Assembly (NCBI GenBank): GCA_029962745.1 | Contig: CM057157.1 | Span: 8,348,977-8,412,976, forward strand | Origin: Echinometra lucunter | Lineage: Eukaryota > Echinodermata > Echinoidea > Camarodonta > Echinometridae | Direction: 5' to 3' | DNA length: 64,000 bases | Shown here: piece by piece, positions 47,501 through 55,630 of the stretch | Position numbering within the stretch: position 1 is the first letter of the stretch | Layout of the letters: every line of letters begins with the position of its first letter | Notes under the pieces: model-generated | Database searches by the model: none | What the model was told of the DNA's origin: nothing | Seen by the model: the letters and a program-made list of their open reading frames with translations, nothing else | Made by a program: the position numbers and the translations under genes

Positions 47501-50500
47501 AGAGTACACAAGCCCTCATCAGAGAGAGCCTGCTGTTTCAGTAGAGCGCTCAAAACCTTGCGTACCGTTCTGATCTGTCTCTCCCATGAGCCCCCCATGT
47601 GAGAGGCACTTGGAGTGTTGAACTTCCAGTCTATGCCTTTCTGTAACAAGTGATCTTGGATTTTCTGTTGATTCCAGGACCTGACTCCATCACACAACTC
47701 ACGTTCGGCCCCGACGAAATTCGTCCCGTTGTCACTTCTGATGACCTCTGGTTGACCCCGACGAGCCATGAACCTTTGAAGAGCGTTGATAAACGAATCT
47801 GTTTCCATAGAGTGCAGTATCTCAATATGCACTGCCCGTACCACCAGACAGGTGAAAATACATCCGTATCTCTTCACCTGAGACCTTCCCTGCTTTATCA
47901 CGAAAGGACCGAAACAGTCCACACCAACATAGGTAAACGGTGGTTTCTCTGCTTGCACTCTGTCACTTGGTAGATCAGCCATCTTCTATGGGCTCGGAGT
48001 TGCTGACGTCCGCTTACACACCATACAGTTTCTAAGCACCTGTCGTACTGCTACTCTTCCACGTGTTACCCAGTACTGTCTTCTGAGTAATGACAGCACA
48101 TATTCTCGGCCTGAATGACCCGACATCTGATGAAGGTCTCTTATGATCAGTCTCACAACATGATGCATCTTAGGAAGGATGATGGGATGCTTAGCCTTAT
48201 CCTCTACTGAAGCATGCCGAAGACGTCCACCTACATGGATAAGGCCATCATCAAACATCCTTGGGTCCAACTTGGAAAGAGAGCTAGATTTCTTTACTCT
48301 GGATATCTGTTCTTTGCTCTCTCTTTCCTTTCTCACATCTTTCTGTAACACCTTGAGTTCTTCAGGAAAGCTCTGCTGCTGGACATACCTCAGCACTGCT
48401 AGTTCAGCTTTCACCAGGTCTTCAACTGACAAAAACTTCGTACAGTCACATGACTCACGTCGAACCTTGCACTGTAGATACTTCCGGAACTGTAACATCC
48501 TTGCCACAGCCTTCTTTAGTCTGTGCCAATCCGAGAAATAGCACAGCAACCTCTCAGTCGCACCTACTTCAGTTGAATCTGTAGCAAACATCTTTGCTTG
48601 CACTGTGTCCTTCTTGACCTCCGGGTCAGCATCTCTGATAGGCTCCATAGTGAGTGGTCTTTGCAGCCACTCTTCTTCTGGATGAAGAACAAATGATGGC
48701 CCAGATTTCCACCTCTTGTTCTCTAAAGGTTCAGATGCAGACATCCCTCTACTGACATCATCTGCTGGGTTAAGTCTTGTACCCACATGACGCCACTGGC
48801 ATACCTCTGTTGCATCTTGGATGGTAGCAATCCTGTTTGCTACGAAGGTCTTGAACCTTTTATCCTCGTTCTGAATGTACTGTAGTACTATTGTACTATC
48901 TGTCCAGAACACAGACTGTCTCAGTGGTAGATTAAGTTCCCTTCTCAAGATCACGTCTAGCTTCACTGCAATGGTTGCCGCCATTAGCTCGAGACGGGGA
49001 ATTGTAGTCTTCTTCAGTGGTGCTAAACGGGATTTAGCCATGACAATTCCGCTGTGTACTTGTCCCTCAGCATTCATAAGTCTCAAATAGGACACTGCAC
49101 CATATCCTTTCTCTGAGGCATCTGAAAAGTGGTGTAGTTGATACTCTGTGACATCACCAAAGTCGTGTGGCTTCAGACATCTATTCACTGTGAACTTCTC
49201 CATATTCACCAAATCGTCCTGCCAGACTCGCCATCTCTGACACAAGGAGGGAGGTAGTGGTTCATCCCACCAAAGTTTCATCGCTGTCACCTCTTGAAGC
49301 AATATCTTTGCGATCATCACAAAGGGAACTGCATATCCATGTGGATCATACATTGATGCAACGATGCTCAGCACTCCACGCCTCGTCATTGGCTTATCCT
49401 TAAGGATAACATTGTACGTGAAACAGTCTTGCTCCACATCCCAGTGGACACCTAAAGCCCTCTCAATTGGTAATGCATCTGTTGAGAAGTCCAATCCAGC
49501 CAGCTTCTTAGCTCTATCTCTTAAAGGGATAGAGTCCAGTACATTAGGGTCACTGCTTACCCACTTACTAAGCCTGAAACCTCCTTTGGCTAGCAAACAT
49601 CGAAGATCCTCAGCTAGCTTGACTGCTTCACTCTCTGTAGCTACCGAAACCAGGCAGTCGCCGACATAGAAATTGTTTTTTACAGCTTGTACTGCCTGTT
49701 CTGAAAATTCATCCTGATGGTCGGTAGCTGTCCTCTTCAAAGCGTAGCAGCAGACACTGGGGCTCCATGTGCCGCCGAACAAATGAGCACACATACGATA
49801 TTTTCTTGGTGTCTGCCCCAGATCGCCTTCCGGCCACCAAAGAAATCTCAAGACATCTCTGTCATCTGTTGGGACGAGTACCTGGTGAAACATAGCTTCT
49901 ACATCAGCCATTAGCGCCACTGACTCCCTTCTGAACTTCAGAAATACACTTTGCAAACTGTTAGTCATGTCCGGTCCCTGTAACACTACATCGTTCAGAG
50001 ACGTACCCTTGTATTTAGCAGCACAATCAAAGACGATGCGGACTTTATCTGGTTTGTTCGGATTGAACACCGGATGGTGGGGAATGTACCATTCCATGCC
50101 TTCAGATGATTCTGATGATTCATCCACGGCCTCTGCATACCCTTTGCTTAGAAGCTCTTCCATAGTCTCCTTGTAGTTTGCATGGAGCTGTTGGTCCTTG
50201 AGAAGCCTCTTCTTCAGCGCCACTAGCCTTTGCTGGGCCATCAACTGATTACTCTCTAGTTGTGGAGGTCTTTCCCTAAATGGAATTGGCAGCTCGTAAT
50301 GCCCTGCTACTATCTTGGCATTGTCCTCCCAAAGCTGTAAGACCCTCCTGTCCATTACTGACATTCCCTTTAGGTCAGAGAGAAGGGGATCGAGGGATTC
50401 AATTGACCAAAACCTCTTGAGTTGATCCTCTAAAGTTGATCCTCCAGTATCCACAAAACTTGAAGAGATATGATTCGGAAAGCCTTGAGCATCAAGAGGG

Positions 50501-53454
50501 CCATTTAAAGCCCATCCTAACAAGGTCCTCACAGCAAACGGCTCACCTGGCTGTCCCGCTTTCACTTCAAGCGGAATCAGAACTTGGTTGACATCCTGTC
50601 CAATCAGTAGGTCAATTTTTGCTGCACCGATGTGAGGGATGTTCAAATCAGACAAATGAGAGTATCTATATATGTCATCCCTCTTGGCAAAATGGTCAGG
50701 GCTAATATTGATCTCCTTCTTCATATATACTCGAGGAAGATCTACTCTCTCACCAGTTGCTGTGCCTTCTACCTGTAGGCTGATCACTTCACATTCCATT
50801 GTGCTCCTTCCTTTCTCCAAGGTCGATACACTCAAAGTCTGCTTCTTGCCAGACACCTGTAACTTGTTCTTAATGTCCTCAGTACAAAAACTGCTGGTAG
50901 ACCCATTATCAAGGAGGGCAAAAGTATCGACAAAACCAGCACCAGCTCTTACTCGGACAGCAACTATAGGAAGTGCCACTCTCATGCCTCCGGCCCCTGT
51001 GGCACTGCTGCTTTCAGCAAAGGTCTGCTGCTCCGTTACTTCAGGTTTCATCTCAGTTTCTGCTGGTTTATCCTGGGTCTCCTTACTGACATGTAGGAAC
51101 CGAGTATGCTTTCGGCCACACCCCTTTACAGTACAAGTGCGGTTCAGGTTGCACTTCGCCAACATATGTCCAGGCTTCAAGCAGTTAAAGCATAACCTTT
51201 TCTCCTTAGCTAGTTGTACTCTTTCCACTGGAGTCATCCCCTTGAACTTCTCACAAGAGAAGATAGTGTGCTTCTGATGACATAACACACAGTCCTTGGC
51301 CTTAACCTTATCTTTCTCCTTCTCCTCATGCCCTGCAGTGGAGAAAGACCCCTTGGCACTCCTAAAGCTACCCTGCGGCTTAGGCTTGGTAGACTTCTTG
51401 TCCCTGCCTTCTGTAGAACGCTGCCCGAAGACAGGATCGTTGACTTCCATAGCTGCTTCTGTGACAAATCTTGCTAAATCACCAATGTCTGGATAGCGGT
51501 TCTGCTGCCTGATGAATCTAACTACCTTCAACCAGCCATTCTGAAGGTGAAACGGCAACCTGTCCACTATTCTCACCAATTCTCTCTGGTTTCCAATTTC
51601 CTCTTTGAGATTCAAGGCCTGCAAGGTTTCCTTACAGGTTTGCAGGTCATCTGCAAACTTGAGCAAGCCATGGTAGTCATTGGCATGTATTCTGTTTCCT
51701 TCTGACACTCTTGTTAACCATGCCTCTCCAATCTTGTAAGCAGATCCAAATCTTTCCGCGAGCAGTTCCCTCGCCCTTATAAAACCTTTGCTAGGTTCCA
51801 TAATCATGCAGCTTTGTATAACGCTCTTGGCTGCTCCCTCACACAAGTGATAAAGCCTCATTAATTTTCCACCACAGTCAAGTGAGGACTTCAAGACCAT
51901 ATTGTCGAAACAAGTGATGAATTCATGGTACCTGATGGGATCACCACTAAACTTCATAATCTCAGGTTTAGGAAGACTTACAGCATCGAGTAAGTGCCGA
52001 AGATCATCTCTATAGCCTTGATCCTTTGGATAAGAGAGGGTACGTACAATCATTCATGTCCTCTCGCTGTACAGACATTCTGGGCTTTCTCTTCATTGAG
52101 GCCTCTCCATGCTGAGAAAGAACCTCTTCTTCGGCTTCTGCAATACTTAACTGAGTCTTCAGTTCCATTTCCCGCCTTCGTTGTTTGAGTCTCAGCTCTT
52201 GGACTTCAAGTTCATGCTGTTCATCAAGAGCAGCTGCCTCGGCTTCTAAGGCTGCTTTCCTGGCCATCACTCTTAGCCTGGCGGTTGTAGAGGTGCTCAC
52301 CTGACTCCCTTGCTGACTCACAGAGTCCCATGGATTTAGGTCTGGCATTCCTCCTTCACCCTTCTCGCAACTCATCTTGACGATAGTTGTTATTGAACTG
52401 AATGTTATTGTGAATCAACTCTGTGCCCTCATCCACCAATCAATGAATCCAGCAAGATGTGTTACGATACCATCAAGTGACGATTTATTGCCTTGAATTA
52501 TGCCAACACTGAGCAGCAATGGTGATTCATGACAATGACGATAATGATGATGATGATGATGGTTCAATCTGCAATTGATAAACAAAATTAACATTAATAA
52601 ACTTCCTGTCTAGATCATCAACCCAATCTGGTCATATCACAAGTATTCATACCAATGCCTATCCCTAACATGATTATCAACATGTACCCCAATAGGTAAC
52701 CCCTTTGATAACATTTTAACAACCCGGTATAACAATGGCATGAATATCTTATCCAAATGCACCGAACTGTGCTAATTAATTCACAACCCTTTATGACCTT
52801 CTTGGTACACAATAACAGCTCAAAATCCCACTTGAACTTGTCTATAACTATCAGCTTTATACCTGTGTGACTTACACCTTAAGCTAAACTTCTATCAACT
52901 AAAAATATAGACCTCTTGTCTCAATGGATTTTACTGCACACAACAGTGCCCAAATTTCAATTCCACTACTCAAATGCCTATACATACGTGTACAGTACAT
53001 TCCCTATGCACTCCTCGTACCGTAAGGCTTATGGAATTACCTAACAATACACACAGGCACTGTGCAACACTATGAACAATAAATCACCAAATACTCTTAC
53101 TTTGCACCCCAAATCATTACCAAAAATGCTTTATACCATTATCTGATATCTCAACTACAAAATGAGGTACAATTTAACACTTACAACATTGAGCTTGCAT
53201 GGATTAGCGTAAATTATTGGGGATTTGGGCAGTCTTCAAACTTCCCTCAAAGAAGATAAATTGCAGTCCAAAGGGAAAACGCCCTCAACGGCCAAAGGAA
53301 AATTCACTACGCCTATGATGTCATCGCATTAACATAAAATCAAATGACAGATAGTTAAAACGCCATCTATCCGTAACATAGGTGATGATGGAGTCACTGA
53401 GATGGTTAGCATGCCCTACCACTACACCAAGACTTATGTCCACTTCATGCCAGA
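44554..53454 (+). CDS. Unrecognised plus-strand gene, split by BEL
   Basis: Two exon pieces are visible. 44554-44627 follows TTTCAG and reads RDNFSLDEYFDYLKQWID, then TTLSHI. 53382-53454 reads GDDGVTEMVSM, then PYHYTKTYVHFMP, and ends before GTAAGT. In the genome they are separated by a BEL retrotransposon and one unit of a 28 bp tandem duplication. If GTGATG at 44628 and AACATAG at 53381 act as splice borders, the pieces join in frame; without splicing the duplication shifts the frame into stops. I do not recognise the protein. It is acidic and aromatic-rich with no motif I can name. Further exons were not found. Confidence 0.5.
44658..45636 (-). repeat. BEL 3' LTR
   Basis: Nearly identical to 52403-53378. 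A purine tract on the minus strand (AAGGGGCCGGGA, 45637-45648) abuts it and serves as the polypurine tract. Confidence 0.95.
45649..47040 (-). other. BEL 3' untranslated region with short repeats
   Basis: About 1.4 kb separates the integrase stop from the 3' LTR. Bases 46600-46860 hold irregular TAGTCT...CAGACC units every 30-60 bp. No envelope-like frame is present. Confidence 0.7.
47044..47982 (-). CDS. BEL integrase domain
   Basis: A 312-codon frame, MADLPSDRVQAEKPPF onward, holds the integrase core: YVGVDCFGPFVI, VRAVHIEI, IRSDNGTNFVGAE and GGSWERQIRTVRKVL supply the D, D and E catalytic positions. It ends with the short BEL-type C-terminal domain (GDIVLIMEDLPRNQWLIGRI). It is in the same frame as the upstream polyprotein and is separated from it only by one TAG (at 47983-47988 with the next codon), so it is the C-terminal part of pol rather than a separate gene. 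Confidence 0.9.
   Translation of the reverse strand: MADLPSDRVQAEKPPFTYVGVDCFGPFVIKQGRSQVKRYGCIFTCLVVRAVHIEILHSMETDSFINALQRFMARRGQPEVIRSDNGTNFVGAERELCDGVRSWNQQKIQDHLLQKGIDWKFNTPSASHMGGSWERQIRTVRKVLSALLKQQALSDEGLCTLMCLVEAVINGRPLTVVSDDSRDPEPLTPNHLLLLRQNNVFPSDVFGKSDLYNRRRWRQIQYLADVFWRRWTHEYLPALQQRGKWSVPVNNLAVGDIVLIMEDLPRNQWLIGRIVETYAGRDSLVRTAKVKTKSTTLVRPVHKLCLVESPEQ
47986..52053 (-). CDS. BEL gag-pol polyprotein, 1355 codons
   Basis: Domains in order: gag capsid-like (about 30-215), zinc knuckles (CVLCHQKHTIFSC about 255-267, CFNCLKPGHMLAKC about 288-301), protease (ALLDNGSTSSFC about 379-390), reverse transcriptase (about 650-830; VRIVFDCAAKY, ALMADVEAMFHQV), RNase H (about 970-1090; HHFSDASEKGYGAVSYL, VFWTDSTIVLQYI) and the integrase zinc finger (about 1290-1350; HSGREYVLSLLRRQYW, CMVCKR). 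The RT box at 796-799 reads YVGD where active enzymes have YVDD, so the copy is probably dead. The true protein begins in another frame at 52375. Stop TAG at the end interrupts the link to integrase. Confidence 0.92.
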   Translation of the reverse strand: MIVRTLSYPKDQGYRDDLRHLLDAVSLPKPEIMKFSGDPIRYHEFITCFDNMVLKSSLDCGGKLMRLYHLCEGAAKSVIQSCMIMEPSKGFIRARELLAERFGSAYKIGEAWLTRVSEGNRIHANDYHGLLKFADDLQTCKETLQALNLKEEIGNQRELVRIVDRLPFHLQNGWLKVVRFIRQQNRYPDIGDLARFVTEAAMEVNDPVFGQRSTEGRDKKSTKPKPQGSFRSAKGSFSTAGHEEKEKDKVKAKDCVLCHQKHTIFSCEKFKGMTPVERVQLAKEKRLCFNCLKPGHMLAKCNLNRTCTVKGCGRKHTRFLHVSKETQDKPAETEMKPEVTEQQTFAESSSATGAGGMRVALPIVAVRVRAGAGFVDTFALLDNGSTSSFCTEDIKNKLQVSGKKQTLSVSTLEKGRSTMECEVISLQVEGTATGERVDLPRVYMKKEINISPDHFAKRDDIYRYSHLSDLNIPHIGAAKIDLLIGQDVNQVLIPLEVKAGQPGEPFAVRTLLGWALNGPLDAQGFPNHISSSFVDTGGSTLEDQLKRFWSIESLDPLLSDLKGMSVMDRRVLQLWEDNAKIVAGHYELPIPFRERPPQLESNQLMAQQRLVALKKRLLKDQQLHANYKETMEELLSKGYAEAVDESSESSEGMEWYIPHHPVFNPNKPDKVRIVFDCAAKYKGTSLNDVVLQGPDMTNSLQSVFLKFRRESVALMADVEAMFHQVLVPTDDRDVLRFLWWPEGDLGQTPRKYRMCAHLFGGTWSPSVCCYALKRTATDHQDEFSEQAVQAVKNNFYVGDCLVSVATESEAVKLAEDLRCLLAKGGFRLSKWVSSDPNVLDSIPLRDRAKKLAGLDFSTDALPIERALGVHWDVEQDCFTYNVILKDKPMTRRGVLSIVASMYDPHGYAVPFVMIAKILLQEVTAMKLWWDEPLPPSLCQRWRVWQDDLVNMEKFTVNRCLKPHDFGDVTEYQLHHFSDASEKGYGAVSYLRLMNAEGQVHSGIVMAKSRLAPLKKTTIPRLELMAATIAVKLDVILRRELNLPLRQSVFWTDSTIVLQYIQNEDKRFKTFVANRIATIQDATEVCQWRHVGTRLNPADDVSRGMSASEPLENKRWKSGPSFVLHPEEEWLQRPLTMEPIRDADPEVKKDTVQAKMFATDSTEVGATERLLCYFSDWHRLKKAVARMLQFRKYLQCKVRRESCDCTKFLSVEDLVKAELAVLRYVQQQSFPEELKVLQKDVRKERESKEQISRVKKSSSLSKLDPRMFDDGLIHVGGRLRHASVEDKAKHPIILPKMHHVVRLIIRDLHQMSGHSGREYVLSLLRRQYWVTRGRVAVRQVLRNCMVCKRTSATPSP
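52010..52375 (-). CDS. BEL gag N-terminus
   Basis: A 121-codon frame starts MSCEKGEGGMPDLNPW soon after the 5' LTR. It holds a long charged helix (ARLRVMARKAALEAEAAALD and what follows), the usual start of BEL gag. It overlaps the 1355-codon frame by 44 bases in a different phase, so either a frameshift mutation near 52030 separates them or the element uses programmed frameshifting there; mutation is simpler. Confidence 0.85.
   Translation of the reverse strand: MSCEKGEGGMPDLNPWDSVSQQGSQVSTSTTARLRVMARKAALEAEAAALDEQHELEVQELRLKQRRREMELKTQLSIAEAEEEVLSQHGEASMKRKPRMSVQREDMNDCTYPLLSKGSRL
52403..53378 (-). repeat. BEL 5' LTR
   Basis: Pairs with 44658-45636. On the minus strand it ends AATAACA and is followed by TTCAGTTCAATAACAAC, the position of the primer-binding site, which I cannot assign to a tRNA. 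Confidence 0.95.
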
Positions 53455-53984
53455 GTAAGTTCAGTCGAACAAGCGTAAAACTCCCGTCATGAATACAACA
53501 TCAAATATCAAAACTTATATGGAGAAACGTCATTTAAGGAAAGCAGTACCTCAGATGACCCTACTATATAATTCAACTTTTCTTGGTGACCGGGGCCGAA
53601 TGCCATGCTCCACCCAGGTGAAGTAAATTGTTATCTGGGAAGAATCATTATTCCTTGAATGTTTAACAGTCTTTATCATGGCAGCCCTGCTAAAGCAATA
53701 GTAGCCTAATATCATTTGTAAAGTGCAAAATAGTACATTATCATTTAGCTACCGCACACATTGTCATTGTTATTTGCTGAAGAAGAGATTCTATGGTTGC
53801 CTATGTTTTCAGTATATTAGCCCGTCTCTCCAGAAAGTCTGTATTTTATACTTTTAAAAATCAAATGCTGTTGATATTCTTCGTGATGACATAGACGGGA
53901 TGGTGTAAAACATGAAGATGTGCTTTGTGTTGCATGCCGAATGTAAATAAATGTTTGTATAGCTGTCTGATTTTCGGTTGTTTT
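53455..53984. other. Between the split exon and the next element
   Basis: It starts with a GTAAGT donor. No further plus-strand exon in the right phase could be found; a CCTCAG..CCCAG|GTGAAG segment (53550-53622) looks exon-like but meets stops in the required frame. Confidence 0.4.
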
Positions 53985-55302
53985 TATGCCTCCGCCCACC
54001 GTAGGTGGTTGCCGGAGGCTGGCCGGAGGCATTATGTTTTCGGGTTGTCCGTCCGTCCGTCCGTCCATCCCGTTTTCGTTCTCGCGATAACTTAGCAACC
54101 GTTTGACGGATCAACTTCAAACTTGGCTCATGTATGCATATGGGAGGGACAATGATCTGATTAGATTTTGCAGTATCAAGGTCAAAGGTCAAGGTCATAG
54201 AGGTAATAATACACATAAAAATGGCTCGTTCTCGCGATAACTTAAGAACTATATGACAGATTGACTTCAAACTTGGCTCATGTATGCACATGGAAGGGAC
54301 AATGATTTGATCAGATTTTGGGGTCACAAGGTCAAAGGTCAAAGGTCATAGGGGTCATTATGTACATAGAAATGGTTCGTTTTCACCATAACTCAACCAT
54401 TTGACCGATAAACCTCAAACTTAGCACATGTATGCATATGAAGGGACAATGATCTGATTAGATTTTGGGGTCTCAAGGTCAAAGGTCAAAGGTCATAGAG
54501 GTCATCATGTACATAGAAATGGTTCGTTCTCGCGATAACTCANNNNNNNNNNNNNNNNNNNNNNNNNNNNNNNNNNNNNNNNNNNNNNNNNNNNNNNNNN
54601 NNNNNNNNNNNNNNNNNNNNNNNNNNNNNNNNNNNNNNNNNNNNNNNNNNNNNNNNNNNNNNNNNNNNNNNNNNNNNNNNNNNNNNNNNNNNNNNNNNNN
54701 NNNNNNNNNNNNNNNNNNNNNNNNNNNNNNNNNNNNNNNNNNNNNNNNNNNNNNNNNNNNNNNNNNNNNNNNNNNNNNNNNNNNNNNNNNNNNNNNNNNN
54801 NNNNNNNNNNNNNNNNNNNNNNNNNNNNNNNNNNNNNNNNNNNNNNNNNNNNNNNNNNNNNNNNNNNNNNNNNNNNNNNNNNNNNNNNNNNNNNNNNNNN
54901 NNNNNNNNNNNNNNNNNNNNNNNNNNNNNNNNNNNNNNNNNNNNNNNNNNNNNNNNNNNNNNNNNNNNNNNNNNNNNNNNNNNNNNNNNNNNNNNNNNNN
55001 NNNNNNNNNNNNNNNNNNNNNNNNNNNNNNNNNNNNNNNNNNATGCCAAAATTCTGATCTCTTTGTCTCCTCATTGTCATGCATTAAAAAATATTGTGTT
55101 CATAAAGCTACATGTAACAAATCTTCACTTTCATGCATGTTGACCCCTATGACCTTTTACCTATGTACCTAAAAATCTAATCAGATGGTCTTTACTCTTC
55201 CTATGGTCATTATGATACCAAAGCAGGACAAGACAGACAGATGGAAAACCTGAAAACATACGGTATTACGCCTCCAGCACCGCCTTCGGTGGGCAAAGGC
55301 AT
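53985..55302. mobile_element. DNA element with ATGCCTCCGCCCACCG ends
   Basis: ATGCCTCCGCCCACCG on the left and its diverged complement CGGTGGGCAAAGGCAT on the right are inverted ends. Inside are three to four units of about 125 bp with TCGTTCTCGCGATAACT, CAAACTTGGCTCATGTATGC, GGGACAATGATCTGAT and AAGGTCAAAGGTCAAAGGTC. No protein is visible. The middle is lost in a sequencing gap. Confidence 0.7.
54543..55042. other. Assembly gap, exactly 500 N
   Basis: Exactly 500 N residues, so the true size is probably unknown. It lies where the next mucolipin copy B exons (pore, TM6) would be expected. Frames crossing it are artefacts. Confidence 0.99.
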
Positions 55303-55507
55303 AAATATGACTCTTACTTACTTTTGGATGGTATGGTCCAAGTACTATCGGTGGGCGGAGGCATAAATATGACTCTTACTTACTTTTGGATGGTATGGTC
55401 CAAGTACTATCCGTGGGCGGAGACATAAATATGACTCTTACTTACTTTTGGATGGTATGGTCCAAGTACTATCGGTGGGCGGAGGCATAAATATGACTCT
55501 TACTTAC
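55302..55507 (-). repeat. 62 bp tandem array of a splice site and element end
   Basis: The marker ATAAATATGA recurs at 55301, 55363, 55425 and 55487, an exact 62 bp period. On the minus strand each unit holds GATAGTACTTGG, CCATACCATCCAAAA and GTAAGTAAGAG (the 3' end of mucolipin exon 11 plus its donor) followed by ATGCCTCCGCCCACCG-type transposon end. The true exon is the rightmost; three extra copies lie downstream of its donor in transcription. Confidence 0.95.
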
Positions 55508-55630
55508 TTTTGGATGGTATGGTCCAAGTACTATCCAGCCAAAGAAGGCATATGCAAAATATATGATTGCAGCACAGATGAGGAACCTTAGTACACTGGG
55601 CATGGCATTCTTGAGGGTTACTATCAGGAT
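55508..55630 (-). CDS. MCOLN: Mucolipin copy B exon 11 (TM5)
   Basis: CCTAG|ATC..AAAA|GTAAGT, 123 nt, phase 0, 41 residues. [16 protein letters not shown] leads into the hydrophobic TM5 and GWIVLGPYH, the invariant mucolipin signature before the pore. Its 3' end is multiplied in the adjacent 62 bp array. Confidence 0.95.

Larger units (their letters stand above)
44658..53378 (-). mobile_element. BEL/Pao LTR retrotransposon, nearly intact
   Basis: LTRs at 44658-45636 (979 bp) and 52403-53378 (976 bp) begin TGTTAT and end CGTAACA. They differ by only a handful of substitutions and two small indels, so the insertion is recent. TAGGT flanks both ends (44653-44657 and 53379-53383). The minus strand carries gag, protease, reverse transcriptase, RNase H and integrase in BEL order. 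One frame change in gag, one in-frame TAG before integrase and a changed catalytic RT residue show that this copy is defective despite its youth. Confidence 0.95.

Noticed and set aside
48179..51496. Several plus-strand frames of 65-201 codons
   Set aside because: They are antisense shadows of the BEL polyprotein.
53550..53622. Next exon of the plus-strand gene
   Set aside because: CCTCAG and CCCAG|GTGAAG look like exon borders, but the phase required by the GTAAGT donor at 53455 gives immediate stops.
54465..55172. Frames of 169-235 codons over the N-run
   Set aside because: They consist almost wholly of undetermined bases.
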